A stretch of DNA of 64,000 bases from Trichoplax adhaerens (taxonomy: Eukaryota > Placozoa > Uniplacotomia > Trichoplacea > Trichoplacidae): assembly GCF_000150275.1 (NCBI RefSeq), contig NW_002060946.1, positions 3,943,035 to 4,007,034 on the forward strand, in the 5' to 3' direction. The notes under the pieces were generated by a model. It had not been told where the DNA came from, made no database searches, and saw nothing but the letters and a program-made list of their open reading frames with translations. The position numbers were made by a program, and so were the translations under genes. Every line of letters begins with the position of its first letter. The stretch's first letter is position 1. Below, piece by piece: positions 48,559 to 58,328 of the stretch.

Positions 48559-49474
48559 TTTTGTCTACATGGGTATTTGCTTATGAACATATCGATGAAT
48601 GAATGAATGATTCTTTATTTTTCTTCGTATTTAATTGCAAATGACTAGGCTAAATTAATTGGTTGATTTTAACTGACATGATGAATAAAATAGGAGATTT
48701 TCCTGTATAAGAAATAGAAAAGATTTTTAATGAATGAATTAATTAATAGTACTATTATTAAATAATGATTTCCATACGTTCGATTAACAACTATTATCAG
48801 CCATGGTTTTTGTTGTAAATTGATATCATCTTGTGGTTGGATATCGATTTTATGATGATGATGATAACTACATTAACTTTGCATGATCACTTCTTTACCT
48901 TTTACTGTATGCTAGCGTTTATAACGTATAATATCGATGGAAGAAGATCAACTTGATCTCAACGCAGAACTGTACTGAAGACAAATGACTCACTTGATGA
49001 TGATGATAGAATCAACAGTTTGAATTTGAAGTACTTGCTTGGGCAATGGGAAGGTATGGTTGGGCTTCTTTAGCTATGATTATTGGATCAGCATCTATAT
49101 CTATATTGCTATCTATCATGTAGTCATTATTTTGGCGGCAATGATTGAACCGGGCTAAACTCGAAAGGGCAGCTAATAAGTGTACAAACAATAGCTCGTA
49201 TTACTTAGTACAGTATGATAAACATTTCAGTCCAGAGATTGTAATCGATCCCTATGCAACGACTAGCCAAGCATGTTAGGGTTCAATCATCGCATACCAC
49301 TACTCGTAAGTGATCAAAAAGTCAAAATCAATCCAATACGGGATGGTTAACTTACAGTAGTGTAACAATCAATTTACTTCGCTAGTCCTAGAGCAATTTT
49401 CCAGCGCTAATGCCCTCGCCGGTAGCAAGAAAGAGTCACGTAGAGGCCGCTAGACTAGTCGCCATTTGCCAATG

Positions 49475-49818
49475 GCTTCTTGAAGGGCTTCCTTGGGGGT
49501 ATACTGTACAGTACTTGTTTTTAAAAGAGCCACCAAACGGGGCCTGTCATGCGTAGTAGACGAGATGAGACCGGTTCACGGTGTGGCGTGTGCAGATATG
49601 AGTGTCATGCCTTTCTCTTTTAATAGTGGATAGAAAGATAGCTTTAGTATGAAGAAGGAAACGAGAGGGGATGACAGCTTGGTGAAGTCCAGTTGAAACG
49701 ACTAACACCACAGAAATTCTTAGCTCGAATCCCGGCCTTGAGCAGGGTTTGGGGTTGATTTTGCATATCCCCAAGTCTTATATTAATTAATTATAATATT
49801 AGGCAATTTAGAAAAATA
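49475..49818 (+). mobile_element. tRNA-like (SINE-like) element, copy 1
   Basis: First of three tandem, nearly identical copies. The shared body starts GAGCCACCAAACGG (49527). It contains TGGTGAAGTCC (49680-49690), one base off the polymerase III A-box pattern, and AGCTCGAATCC (49722-49732), close to the B box GGTTCGANTCC. They lie 42 bp apart start to start, as in tRNA genes. The body ends in TATTAATTAATTATAATATTA. The 52-bp head beginning GCTTCTTGAAGGGCTT is shared only with copy 2. A 75-codon frame on the other strand is a by-product. Confidence 0.6.
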
Positions 49819-50149
49819 GCTTCTTGAAGGGCTTACTTGGGGGTATACTTGTGTTTAAAAGAGCCACCAAACGGGGCCTGTCATGCGTAGTAGACGAGAT
49901 GAGACCGGTTCACGGTGTGGCGTGTGCAGATATGAGTGTCATGCCTCTCGCTTTTAATAGTAGATAGAAAGATAGCTTTAGTATGAAGAAGGAAACGAGA
50001 GAGGATGACAGCTTGGTGAAGTCCACTTGAAACGACTAACACCACAGAAATTCTTAGCTCGAATCCCGGCCTTGAGCAGGGTTTGGGGTTGATTTTGCAT
50101 ATCCCCAAGTCTTGTATTAATTAATTAATTATAATATTAGAGCCACCAA
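49819..50149 (+). mobile_element. tRNA-like (SINE-like) element, copy 2
   Basis: Same order as copy 1: head GCTTCTTGAAGGGCTT, body from 49861, A-box-like and B-box-like motifs, and a TTAATTAATT tail. It differs from copy 1 by a handful of substitutions and a shorter spacer between head and body, so the duplication is recent. Confidence 0.6.
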
Positions 50150-50432
50150 ACGGAGCCTGTCATGCGTAGTAGACGAGATGAGACCGGTTCACGGTGTAGC
50201 GTGTGCAGATATGAGTGTCATGCCTCTCGCTTTTAATAGTAGATAGAAAGATAGCTTTAGTATGAAGAAGGAAACGAGAGGGGATGACAGCTTGGTGAAG
50301 TCCAGTTGAAACGACTAACACCACAGAAATTCTTAGCTCGAATCCCGGCCTTGAGCAGGGTTTGGGGTTGATTTTGCATATCCCCAAGTCTTGTATTAAT
50401 TAATTATAATATTAGGCCATTTAGAAAAATAA
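50150..50432 (+). mobile_element. tRNA-like (SINE-like) element, copy 3
   Basis: Lacks the head and begins directly at GAGCCACCAAACGG. It ends with the same AT-rich tail and the ATTTAGAAAAATA phrase that also follows copy 1, so the three copies probably arose by unequal crossing-over or nested insertion. Confidence 0.6.
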
Positions 50433-50519
50433 CTTGATTATACAAATGGAGCATCTTCATACTGACATAGTAGCGAATAGAAGCGTTACCGAAGTCAACC
50501 ATGGTGCATTCTACTCTAA

Positions 50520-50597
50520 GGCATTTTTGTAATTCTATTTTAATACCTATTAGCAATAGGTACTAAAATAGAGAAAAAAATAGAATTCCAAAATGCC
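50520..50597. mobile_element. Short foldback (MITE-like) element
   Basis: A 78-bp near-palindrome. The left arm starts GGCATTTTTGTAATTCTATT and the right arm ends AATAGAATTCCAAAATGCC. The inner parts TTTTAATACCTATT and AATAGGTACTAAAA pair around AGC. A small AT-rich insertion sits in the right arm. Confidence 0.6.
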
Positions 50598-50602
50598 GGA
50601 GT

Positions 50603-50681
50603 GTACAGGGCGTCCGGAAAGTCTGGACAAATCATATTTAGTTCTATACGAAAGATGTGTCCAGACTTTATTTCCAAATTT
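50603..50681. mobile_element. Possible DNA-transposon end remnant
   Basis: ACAGGGCGTCCGGAAAGTCT (near 50606) resembles the terminal sequence class seen on Tc1/mariner-type elements. It is followed within 45 bp by the inverted TGTCCAGACTTTATTTCC, so GGAAAGTCTGGACA can pair across the gap. No transposase is present. The family assignment is from general resemblance only. Confidence 0.35.
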
Positions 50682-50782
50682 TGCATGCAGTAAGATCATC
50701 TTCTGCAGATTTGAATATCGCAAACAGCAATGTTCTAAGACGTTAAGAAGTCTATATACATATATAGATGTCATATAGATGT

Positions 50783-50910
50783 ACTATACAGTATGGTACA
50801 AGTTCTATCGATCCATTAGACTGTACCGATACCTTGAGAAAATTGCCAAGTTTCCCTCTACAGTGTACAGTGTACTGTACTGTAAAGCCAGAAAGTACTG
50901 TACACTCTAC
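50783..50910. repeat. CAGTA/TACTG pentamer cluster 5, upstream of the LRRC14-like gene
   Basis: Runs such as TACAGTGTACAGTGTACTGT (near 50859) and TACTGTAAAGCCAGAAAGTACTG, ending about 130 bp before the start codon at 51037. Confidence 0.7.
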
Positions 50911-51036
50911 AACTCCAGTACCAGATTGGGCCGTTCCCAATCGTACCGGAATGCTCACTCCTGAGTCCTCTTGCTTGCCTAGCTTGTAATGGCGCCTTGA
51001 TGCTCTTCCACGTCTACTTTCATTGCAGAATTGAAA

Positions 51037-52308
51037 ATGGCTTCTAGCTATCGTAGTAATTTACAAACGAATCAGCCACCCTACAAATTAATCCACCTTT
51101 GTGCTGATATTGTGGTCAAATATGCTAGTATTACCAAGATCGCTCTCAATGTATTGCCAGCTGAATTATTTCCAGCGTTATTAGATGCATCGCTGCGAGA
51201 ATTACGAGTCTTGCCGTTATCCATGTTGATCTCCCATTGGCCCTTAGCCCAATTAACTTATAACAAATATAATGTATATCCTACCATTCAACATTTACCA
51301 CTGGTTTATGGCATTTTATCCCATTTAATTGCTGCTAATATCGATAATTTTACTAGAAAAAATTCCAAATTAAAAGTCATCGATTTGCGTGGTATCACCA
51401 TTGATCCTAATGGAATGTTGACATTTGTAAAAGCAATCATGCAAACAAATCAACATCCATGTCATCATCATTTAACGCTATCATTTGATGACGACCAACT
51501 TCGACGAAAATATACTCAAACTGATCATGCATTAACCAATGAAGATCAAGTACATCCAAAACCATCTACCAAGCGATTAAAATTGGCCCATCAATTACAA
51601 TTCTTTCTCGAATGCCATGTTGATACTAATAACTATCACGAAATTGGTCAGTTACTACGAATGGAAAATGCTCGCATCGATGTTCATATAACATCGCTTC
51701 GATGCCAAGAAATTGGCTGTAAAAAGATCCTATCGTTATTGCGATTACTCAAACCCGATGAGATAACAATGCTAAATTTAGACTTTAATGATCTTGGTGG
51801 TAAGTACTTTTCATCTCTGACCAATCAGTTGCAACATTGTCTGCGCTTAACAACACTCAATGTAGCCTACAATAATTTAACTCGTATTCAAATTACTCTA
51901 CTATCAAAATCCTTGCTGTATCTAAAATCGTTAAAACACCTCAACTTAAGTGGTAATCGTTTAAATTCACTACTACGTCAACTATTAGCTAACCTTACAC
52001 ACTCGGTGGAAATATTAAAACTCAATTATTGTTGTTTAACCAATCGAGATTTATTCGATCTAGCGGAATCGCAACAACATTGTCAACACTTGAGCGAGTT
52101 GCATCTAGAAAGTAATAATTTAGCACAAAAATTAGAGTCTGTAAAATGTCTATTGAGCCGCACAATCAATCTAAAAACAGTTAAACTAAGCGATAATGGT
52201 ATTGATCAAGGAATTTTTATATCTCTTTGTCATACTGCTCCTTCCATACAACATGTTCTGTGTAAATGGAATGAAGAAGATACGCAACAGGATCATGCTC
52301 TTCCTTAA
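51037..52308 (+). CDS. Leucine-rich repeat protein, PRAME/LRRC14 type
   Basis: Single-exon gene of 423 codons. The N-terminal part has the PRAME/LRRC14 signature: VLPAELFPALL (about residues 39-49), then LISHWPLAQL, and a linker ending LKVIDLRGI. The C-terminal half is a set of ribonuclease-inhibitor-like leucine-rich repeats (MLNLDFNDLGGKYFSSL, LTTLNVAYNNLTRIQI, LKHLNLSGNRLNSLLRQLL, VEILKLNYCCLTNRDLFDLA, LSELHLESNNLAQ, LKTVKLSDNGIDQGIF). Human LRRC14 modulates NF-kappaB signalling and PRAME is a Cullin-2 substrate receptor; a role as ubiquitin-ligase adaptor is only inference here. The start ATGGCTTCTAGC at 51037 lies just after a possible acceptor (CATTGCAG), so a non-coding 5' exon is likely. 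A pentamer cluster lies upstream. Confidence 0.82.
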   Translation: MASSYRSNLQTNQPPYKLIHLCADIVVKYASITKIALNVLPAELFPALLDASLRELRVLPLSMLISHWPLAQLTYNKYNVYPTIQHLPLVYGILSHLIAANIDNFTRKNSKLKVIDLRGITIDPNGMLTFVKAIMQTNQHPCHHHLTLSFDDDQLRRKYTQTDHALTNEDQVHPKPSTKRLKLAHQLQFFLECHVDTNNYHEIGQLLRMENARIDVHITSLRCQEIGCKKILSLLRLLKPDEITMLNLDFNDLGGKYFSSLTNQLQHCLRLTTLNVAYNNLTRIQITLLSKSLLYLKSLKHLNLSGNRLNSLLRQLLANLTHSVEILKLNYCCLTNRDLFDLAESQQHCQHLSELHLESNNLAQKLESVKCLLSRTINLKTVKLSDNGIDQGIFISLCHTAPSIQHVLCKWNEEDTQQDHALP

Positions 52309-54562
52309 AGATTATTGGATTTGTGATAATTGAATGCAATAGGCTGGGATATAAATTAAATTTAATTCATCAGTGCTGTACTTCAAGATTGAATCCAAGA
52401 TTGATTAATGTTTAACCTTATACGCGTATAACGATTGCAATTCATCGTTATTGATTGATCCTGTTAACGCTTACGGTATAATACAGTTCTATTATTACTG
52501 TATACATACTTTCTATCTATATTGAAGAATTAACGTAGTATATGCTACTTGAAGGTTCACTTTCATGTTAGACCCGAATTTATCTTTTATACGTGTACAA
52601 GATGTATCCTACATGACCACATCTAAAATTTGTTACAAAACAACGTAAACAACGTAGACACACATGTTAATAGGGTTTTAAATAGCTCGTTTACAATAAG
52701 CACTGATCTATACCGTCCAAAAAATTTGTTATGGGTTACTGTAATCGTGGTCTGCATTTTGCCATTATCGGCATTAGCAATTTAAAAAAAAATTGATTAA
52801 CTTCAGTTATATAGCCCCTCAGCATTTAATGCATCTCTACTATTATATACAATTTGACTTTATAGATAGAATTTATTTAAAGAATAGAGATATCGCCCGT
52901 TGTCGTAAAGGGGTACGAAATATCAAAACCTGCACTTTTTAAAGTTTTACAAATGTTATTTATGTTTTGTAATTGTTGGATTTTAGTAAGCTTGATTATG
53001 CTTTATAGAACAGGTTATATAAGCTAATGTTATGTATTGTTTTATAATTTAATCAGAGTTTTTATTTACCTTACAAGAATAATCGTTCATCATTGCACTA
53101 TACTAAGACTGTCTCCTATCGTTTTTTCACCTTGTGAAAATGAAAAGTTATTAAAGTAAAAGAAAAATAAACGTTATTTTTTGATAGAAATCACAACCTA
53201 AATCGACGATGCAAATTAATACGAAATACTAACTGATTTAATATCGAGTTCTGCAGCGATAAAGAAAATAAAAGCAAATTTGAAACAACAGTAGTTTTCT
53301 TCAAATACACTGTTAATTATATGATAGTATGGCATTCTCTTTTCAATGCAATTTTCATCGTTTTATAATAAGTACGTAAGTGTATTGGGTAAGTACCGAA
53401 GTAGGTTATGGATTGATAGTAAAATCTCTGGTTGTTTCATATATTATTGGAAAAACAAGAGTATATAGGGACTCTAAGCTACATTGATGATCCGGAAAAT
53501 CTGAAGATGTTGCCTTTATCCTTTTCCAAACTCATCACACTTTCTTAGAACTAGTATTGTACTGTACGATCCATACTATTATTTATTTATAATGCTAAGT
53601 ATCCAAACTCTTAATACGCAATTATACATGTAATCACTTTCGTAGAACGTAATGATTTTATATCAGCTATAGCTTATAACATTAAGTTATCACGTCAATA
53701 CGTTAAAACGGGTTCCCAAAAACCTTTATATTATCAAAATTGATTAAATATCTGCAATTCATACAACTAATACGATATGATCACTACTTAAATATTCACA
53801 AATTTACATTCCTTTAGTGCTTTATACATAGTCAATACTATAATACGATATGGCGAGACAAAATTAATACAAATATTTCGTCAATTTACCGGAATTGATA
53901 TGATACTGGGATACAGTAAGTATAAGCACAAGCACAAATATGCCCTTATGCAAATATTCAATAAAGTCTATTGTGTAGTATATCGATTTACTGTACTTCT
54001 TTTTACGCGTATATCCCTGTATCCGCTACAAATTCTGAAGTTATGAATTGCAATATACGGATATGCATTTGAATTTTACACCGTAGTTGATGATATTTAA
54101 TCAGAAGAGTATGAATGAGGCTATGCTGCGGTATTAATATTACATTAGAGTAGTAAAATATTAACAATTAACTGCCCTTCATTTAAACAATTCATTAAAT
54201 CGCAGACTCTTAAATTCAGGCCATTTGAAACGTAAATATTACTACTATTTTGGAATAGTATACTGATATTGTAATTAGTTAAAAAATATGATTAACATTG
54301 TCACTGGCATATATCCATGGACCTTGTATTTTTACTGTATGCGTATAATAATGGAAATAGAACTATACATATATTATAAAGAGTGTCTCAGGCAATAAAT
54401 CCTGAGTATATATATATAAGCGTGAAGTTTGTCGAAAAAGCAATTTGAAATTTAAAATAAATTTCAGCATTTTCCAATAATTATATACGATTTAATCAAA
54501 TCAATTTTTTCACGCTCTGTATCTGAGCCATACAAATAGTATCGGATCTTGAGTATAAACAT
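52309..54562. other. Tail-to-tail gap, LRRC14-like / CFAP263
   Basis: AT-rich, 2.25 kb, holding the two 3' UTRs. One weak pentamer match (GTACTGTACG near 53558). I see no coding exon or structured repeat. Confidence 0.55.
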
Positions 54563-56914
54563 CTACTTTCTTAACATTTCCAAATGTGGTTGTGTCCATT
54601 GATTTTGTAGATGATTTCCTGTTTGTATCTTTGTCCAAGTTTTCTTATTCGTTTTTAGTGCCATCTGATAGTAAAAATGCAAGAAGAAATGTTAGTACCC
54701 ACATAAATATACTATGAAATGCACCTAATAAAAATCTCAGTATTAACAAAATCACTATGTAATCAGATTTGTTAACTATTTAAAATTATTACCTCAGCTA
54801 TTTCTACCTTCCTCTCCCAACTTTTTACCTGATAGGTTTAAAATAAAATAATAAATCAAATATTGAATGAACTCTATTTATCTCCCATCAACGACAATGG
54901 ATTACTATTTTGTCTATCTCACAAATAGTTATAAACAAGTGTGAAAATTACTACCAAATTACCGTTTTCTGCAAATCATATAAATTCGAACGTTCCGCAA
55001 CATATTCCATGATCTAATTACCGGAATAGATAGATCCAAAAGTTATCGCTTCGTATTTAATAAAAATTTATTGAATTACTCGATTGTCTATAAAATTCGT
55101 CAATAGTAGCTATATTACCTCAGGAACTTTATAATCTGCTAGTTGCTTTTTAAGATTCGTATTTACACTCTCTGCCATCTTTTTTTCATGGTGAACTTGA
55201 TCATTTTCGACGGTAATTTTGCTTAATATCTCGTGGCGTTGACCTATTTCGGTTTTAAGTCGGTTGGATTCAAGTGTCAACGTGTGCAATTTTTTCTATC
55301 AATTTATAAGGAGAAAAGATTAAAATAATTTCATGTAAATGCTAGCGATAAGTAACATTGCCAGAGAAGTATTTAATAATATTTACTCTGTAAGAATTTA
55401 AAATTTGCAAAGTATTTGCGGCCATTAATTTTAGTCTTAATAATTCTTGGTTACGCTCGTCAATTTTTTCCAAATATTGGTTATTCTCGATCTTTAATTG
55501 ATTAAAGTCGACTTCATGCAAAACTTCACCCATTTCTTCTTTCTACACGCAATGTAGTTTATGATGTTACTTATAGGCATAGTCCATAAAATGTTTTGAT
55601 TGTTATTAAAGGTTATCCTATATTATATATTATAGATCAGAGCTTTGTCAATAGTTCACACCTGCTTTAATTGTAAGTTCAATTTTCTTTTTTGTGCCCG
55701 TAAAGCTGCATTTTTTAGGCGAAGTTTCTCAACCAAGGTATCCTAAATTTGCGGTATTGATGATATTGTTCAATTTTAGTCGATATTTTAATATTATCCA
55801 ACACTGTTATTTAAGTCAAGGACTTACCCTCTGCCTAATTTTTTCCTCAAAGTATCGTTGAACTTTTTCTGCCATGACTTTTTTCGTTCTATCATTTACT
55901 GCTCCTTGTACAATGTCACGATTATATTCGTACATTGCTTTTTTAATTTCTGCTAAAGCAATATCAGCTTCTTCCATAACTGCTTTATGATTATCAACGA
56001 CTTTTTCTGCATCTTCTTTAGACTTGTCGATTTCATCTCGGAGTTCTTCAATCTCTCGAGCAGCTATGTCACATTTTTGTTCAGCATTTAACTTGGAAAG
56101 TCTACATCCGTATAATTGAATGTGTTACAGTCATTACGATAACGAGATCACACTGAGAATGGGCAAGGTGATTTTGTATTGTTACAATTCAGTATCGCAA
56201 ACCTGTCTGTTACAGAAGTTCCTCTCATTCTTGATCGTTTCTTATTCAAAGTATGGGCATCTAATTGTAGTTGTGGTAGGAGAGGAGCTAGCCAATGGAC
56301 AAGGAAATAAGTTAGTCAATAGCCACCATAGTAAGGTAAAAAAATATTTGTGGCCATTATGATAGAAATTCTGTGTATTCAAAGTTGGTGCAATAACGAC
56401 AACAACTATAAAAAAATCATGTTCTCTATACTAGCGATCTTATCATTTATGAATTTACAAATTGATCTATACGTTCAATATTTACCAGCGATATGTTTTG
56501 ATTGTGATAGATGAGGTTCAACACGTTTCAGATATTTCTCAAACATTTTAGTTTCTGTAGCCAAAACCTCATTATTGCGACTAGTATAATAGATAAAAAG
56601 ATAGATATTAAGCCCAAGAGAACATTAATATCCTTTCCTATTTAGTAGCCTCTATTGAGCTGGTTCCACTTAACAAAATAATTCAAATATGATTCAATCC
56701 TTGCAAGGCTATGAAAAGTTGAACTATGATATATGATTTTGATTGTACTCCTTGTACACTCATGCAGTATCAAAATAGACAATACTTACAGGGTTTCGTC
56801 TACTAATTTCTTTAAATCTTCATCGCTAAGATCGTTTAAGAAATCTTCAGGATCATTGGAAGAGGTAGAAACAATGTCAGTCGAACTGTCCTTTTCTGTT
56901 AAGACTGCAGCCAT
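54563..56914 (-). CDS. CFAP263: Cilia- and flagella-associated coiled-coil protein CFAP263 (CCDC113)
   Basis: Coiled-coil protein of motile cilia and centriolar satellites; in vertebrates CCDC113 works with CCDC96 in the axoneme. Ten exons on the minus strand: 56914-56790, 56580-56486, 56260-56203, 56101-55828, 55742-55662, 55542-55387, 55295-55119, 55013-54963, 54828-54793, 54664-54563. Total 1155 nt, 384 aa (human 377). Diagnostic segments: TETKMFEKYLKRVEP, KLNAEQKCDIAAREIEEL, VEKLRLKNAALRAQKRKL, LHEVDFNQLKIENNQYLEKI, RNQELLRLKLMAANTLQILN, KQLADYKVPE, VKSWERKVEIAE and MALKTNKKTWTKIQ. Heptad-rich helices run almost throughout after an acidic N-terminus. Exon 9 is only 36 nt. Consistent with an animal that has motile ciliated cells. 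Confidence 0.93.
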
Positions 56915-57009
56915 TTTTCCAGTTTAGCTTTGAAGGCGAAATGGGTACTATGACAACCGGACACAAATGTTAACATTCTAGTACGGTGCAGTACCCACGG
57001 TAATTAATT

Positions 57010-57174
57010 AGCATACTGTATCTGTATGAGATTCCAGTACAGTACACGGGTCACAGTAATACCGTACTATACACTGTATCTGTTCCATACTATAGCCTAT
57101 TCGTACAGTACAGTATACTGTACTGACTTGACGAATATACTGTAAACTGTACTGTACACTGTATAGTACAGTAT
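57010..57174. repeat. CAGTA/TACTG pentamer cluster 6, upstream of CFAP263
   Basis: Runs such as CGTACAGTACAGTATACTGT (near 57102) and GTAAACTGTACTGTACACTG (near 57142). The near edge lies about 95 bp upstream of the CFAP263 start. Confidence 0.75.
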
Positions 57175-57543
57175 AAATGATGTCGAATAAAATGGTAGAG
57201 CTCTGCAAGCGCGATGTCTATGATAATACTAGACCTGTATTACTATTAGTATTTCATTAGCATTCTTTAGAAAGTGGATCTTCAGCCTAACTGGTATCTT
57301 GACCAGTGTTGTAGCAGTGTTCAATACAGTGCATGATAATAGCAAAGCCTCTAACTTCTATGGTATTGTGACTCTTTTGCTTCCTTACAAAAGTAATGTC
57401 AGCAGTGGCAATGATTTTACATTGAATTACTATCGGATTATAATTTGAATAGTGACATCCTTTTTGCTAGCATACTGTATTGAGTGCTAATGACTGAGTG
57501 CACCACCATAACCTTACTTTCGCAATACAGCACTGTATTATAC

Positions 57544-58030
57544 GAGCCAATGCAAGTAAAAGTAATGTTACTACGTGCTCGATTTACCCTAGGAAGTAGA
57601 CCTGGTATACTGAGCCAATGCAAGTAAAAGTAATGTCACTACCTGCTCGATTTACCCTAGGAAGTAGACCCCGTATCGCAGTACAGCACTGCATACCGAG
57701 CCAATGCAAGTAAAAGTAATATCACTACCTGCTCGATTTACCCTAGAAAGTAGACCTGGTATACCGAGCCAATGCAAGTAAAAGTAATAATATCACTACC
57801 TGCTGGATTTACCCTAGGAAGTAGACCTGGTATACCGAGCCAATGCAAGTAAAAGTAATAATATCACTACCTGCTCCATTTACCCTAGGAAGTAGACCTG
57901 ATATACCGAGCCAGTGCAAGTAAAAGTAATGTCACTACCTGCTCCATTTACCCTAGGAAGAAGACCTGGTATACCGAGCCAATGCAAGTAAAAGTAATGT
58001 CACTACCTGCCCGATTTACCCTAGCAAGTA
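57544..58030 (+). repeat. Minisatellite, about seven units of 67-70 bp
   Basis: Seven direct copies of a unit starting GAGCCAATGCAAGTAAAAGT and containing TTTACCCTAG and AAGTAGACCTGGTATAC. Unit 2 carries an extra TCGCAGTACAGCACTGCA-like segment, and a similar segment precedes unit 1, which ties the array to the neighbouring pentamer repeat. Units 4 and 5 share a 3-nt ATA insertion. Copies differ by only a few bases, so the array is young or homogenised. Confidence 0.9.
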
Positions 58031-58049
58031 CAATAAACCGGCCATCAGC

Positions 58050-58190
58050 CATGCGCAGCGTTTACAGTCCAGTCAGTGTGCAGTGTGCAGCATTGAGCAA
58101 AACGACTGTACAGTGCAATGTACTGTCAGGTTCTTACAGTACATTGTATTGTACTAACCGATCTACAATCCGTGTTTACAGTACATAGTA
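58050..58190. repeat. CAGTA/TACTG pentamer cluster 7, upstream of SNRPD1
   Basis: Degenerate runs including ACTGTACAGTGCAATGTACT (near 58105) and TTACAGTACATTGTATTGTA (near 58135), ending about 140 bp before the SNRPD1 start. Confidence 0.65.
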
Positions 58191-58328
58191 TCCAATGGAC
58201 GCTCTTCATTCTCCTTTTTGAATCTTGATCTTCCATCCTAAGCTTCCTAGCTGACGTATGTAAGTTGGGTCGGCGGGAGCTGTGAAAAAAATTAATTGGC
58301 AGCCAATCCATAGTCAATCGGAGACATC

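Larger units (their letters stand above)
48559..51036. other. Head-to-head gap, EXT2 / LRRC14-like
   Basis: No gene recognised. The EXT2 promoter should lie within the first few hundred bases (a GAATGAATGAATGA tract near 48597 and ATGATGATGATGA near 48854). The rest contains three tandem copies of a tRNA-like element (49475-50432), a foldback element (50520-50597), a transposon-end-like hairpin (50603-50681) and a pentamer cluster before the LRRC14-like start. Confidence 0.55.
56915..58328. promoter_or_regulatory. Divergent region between CFAP263 and SNRPD1
   Basis: The start codons of CFAP263 (minus) and SNRPD1 (plus) face apart across 1.4 kb. The region is arranged almost symmetrically: a pentamer cluster just upstream of each gene, with a minisatellite in between. 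Confidence 0.55.

Noticed and set aside
49680-49732. A functional tRNA gene
   Set aside because: Only the two promoter-like boxes fit. I could not build convincing acceptor, D and anticodon stems, and the same sequence is repeated three times within a longer unit.
49547-50387. Three near-identical 75-codon frames beginning MGICKINPKPCSRPGFELR on the minus strand
   Set aside because: They run opposite to the tRNA-like element copies and include its B-box-like motif; they are explained by a repeated non-coding element rather than a gene family.
57544-58030. CRISPR array
   Set aside because: The whole unit is repeated with no unique spacers, and the context is an animal genome; it is a minisatellite.
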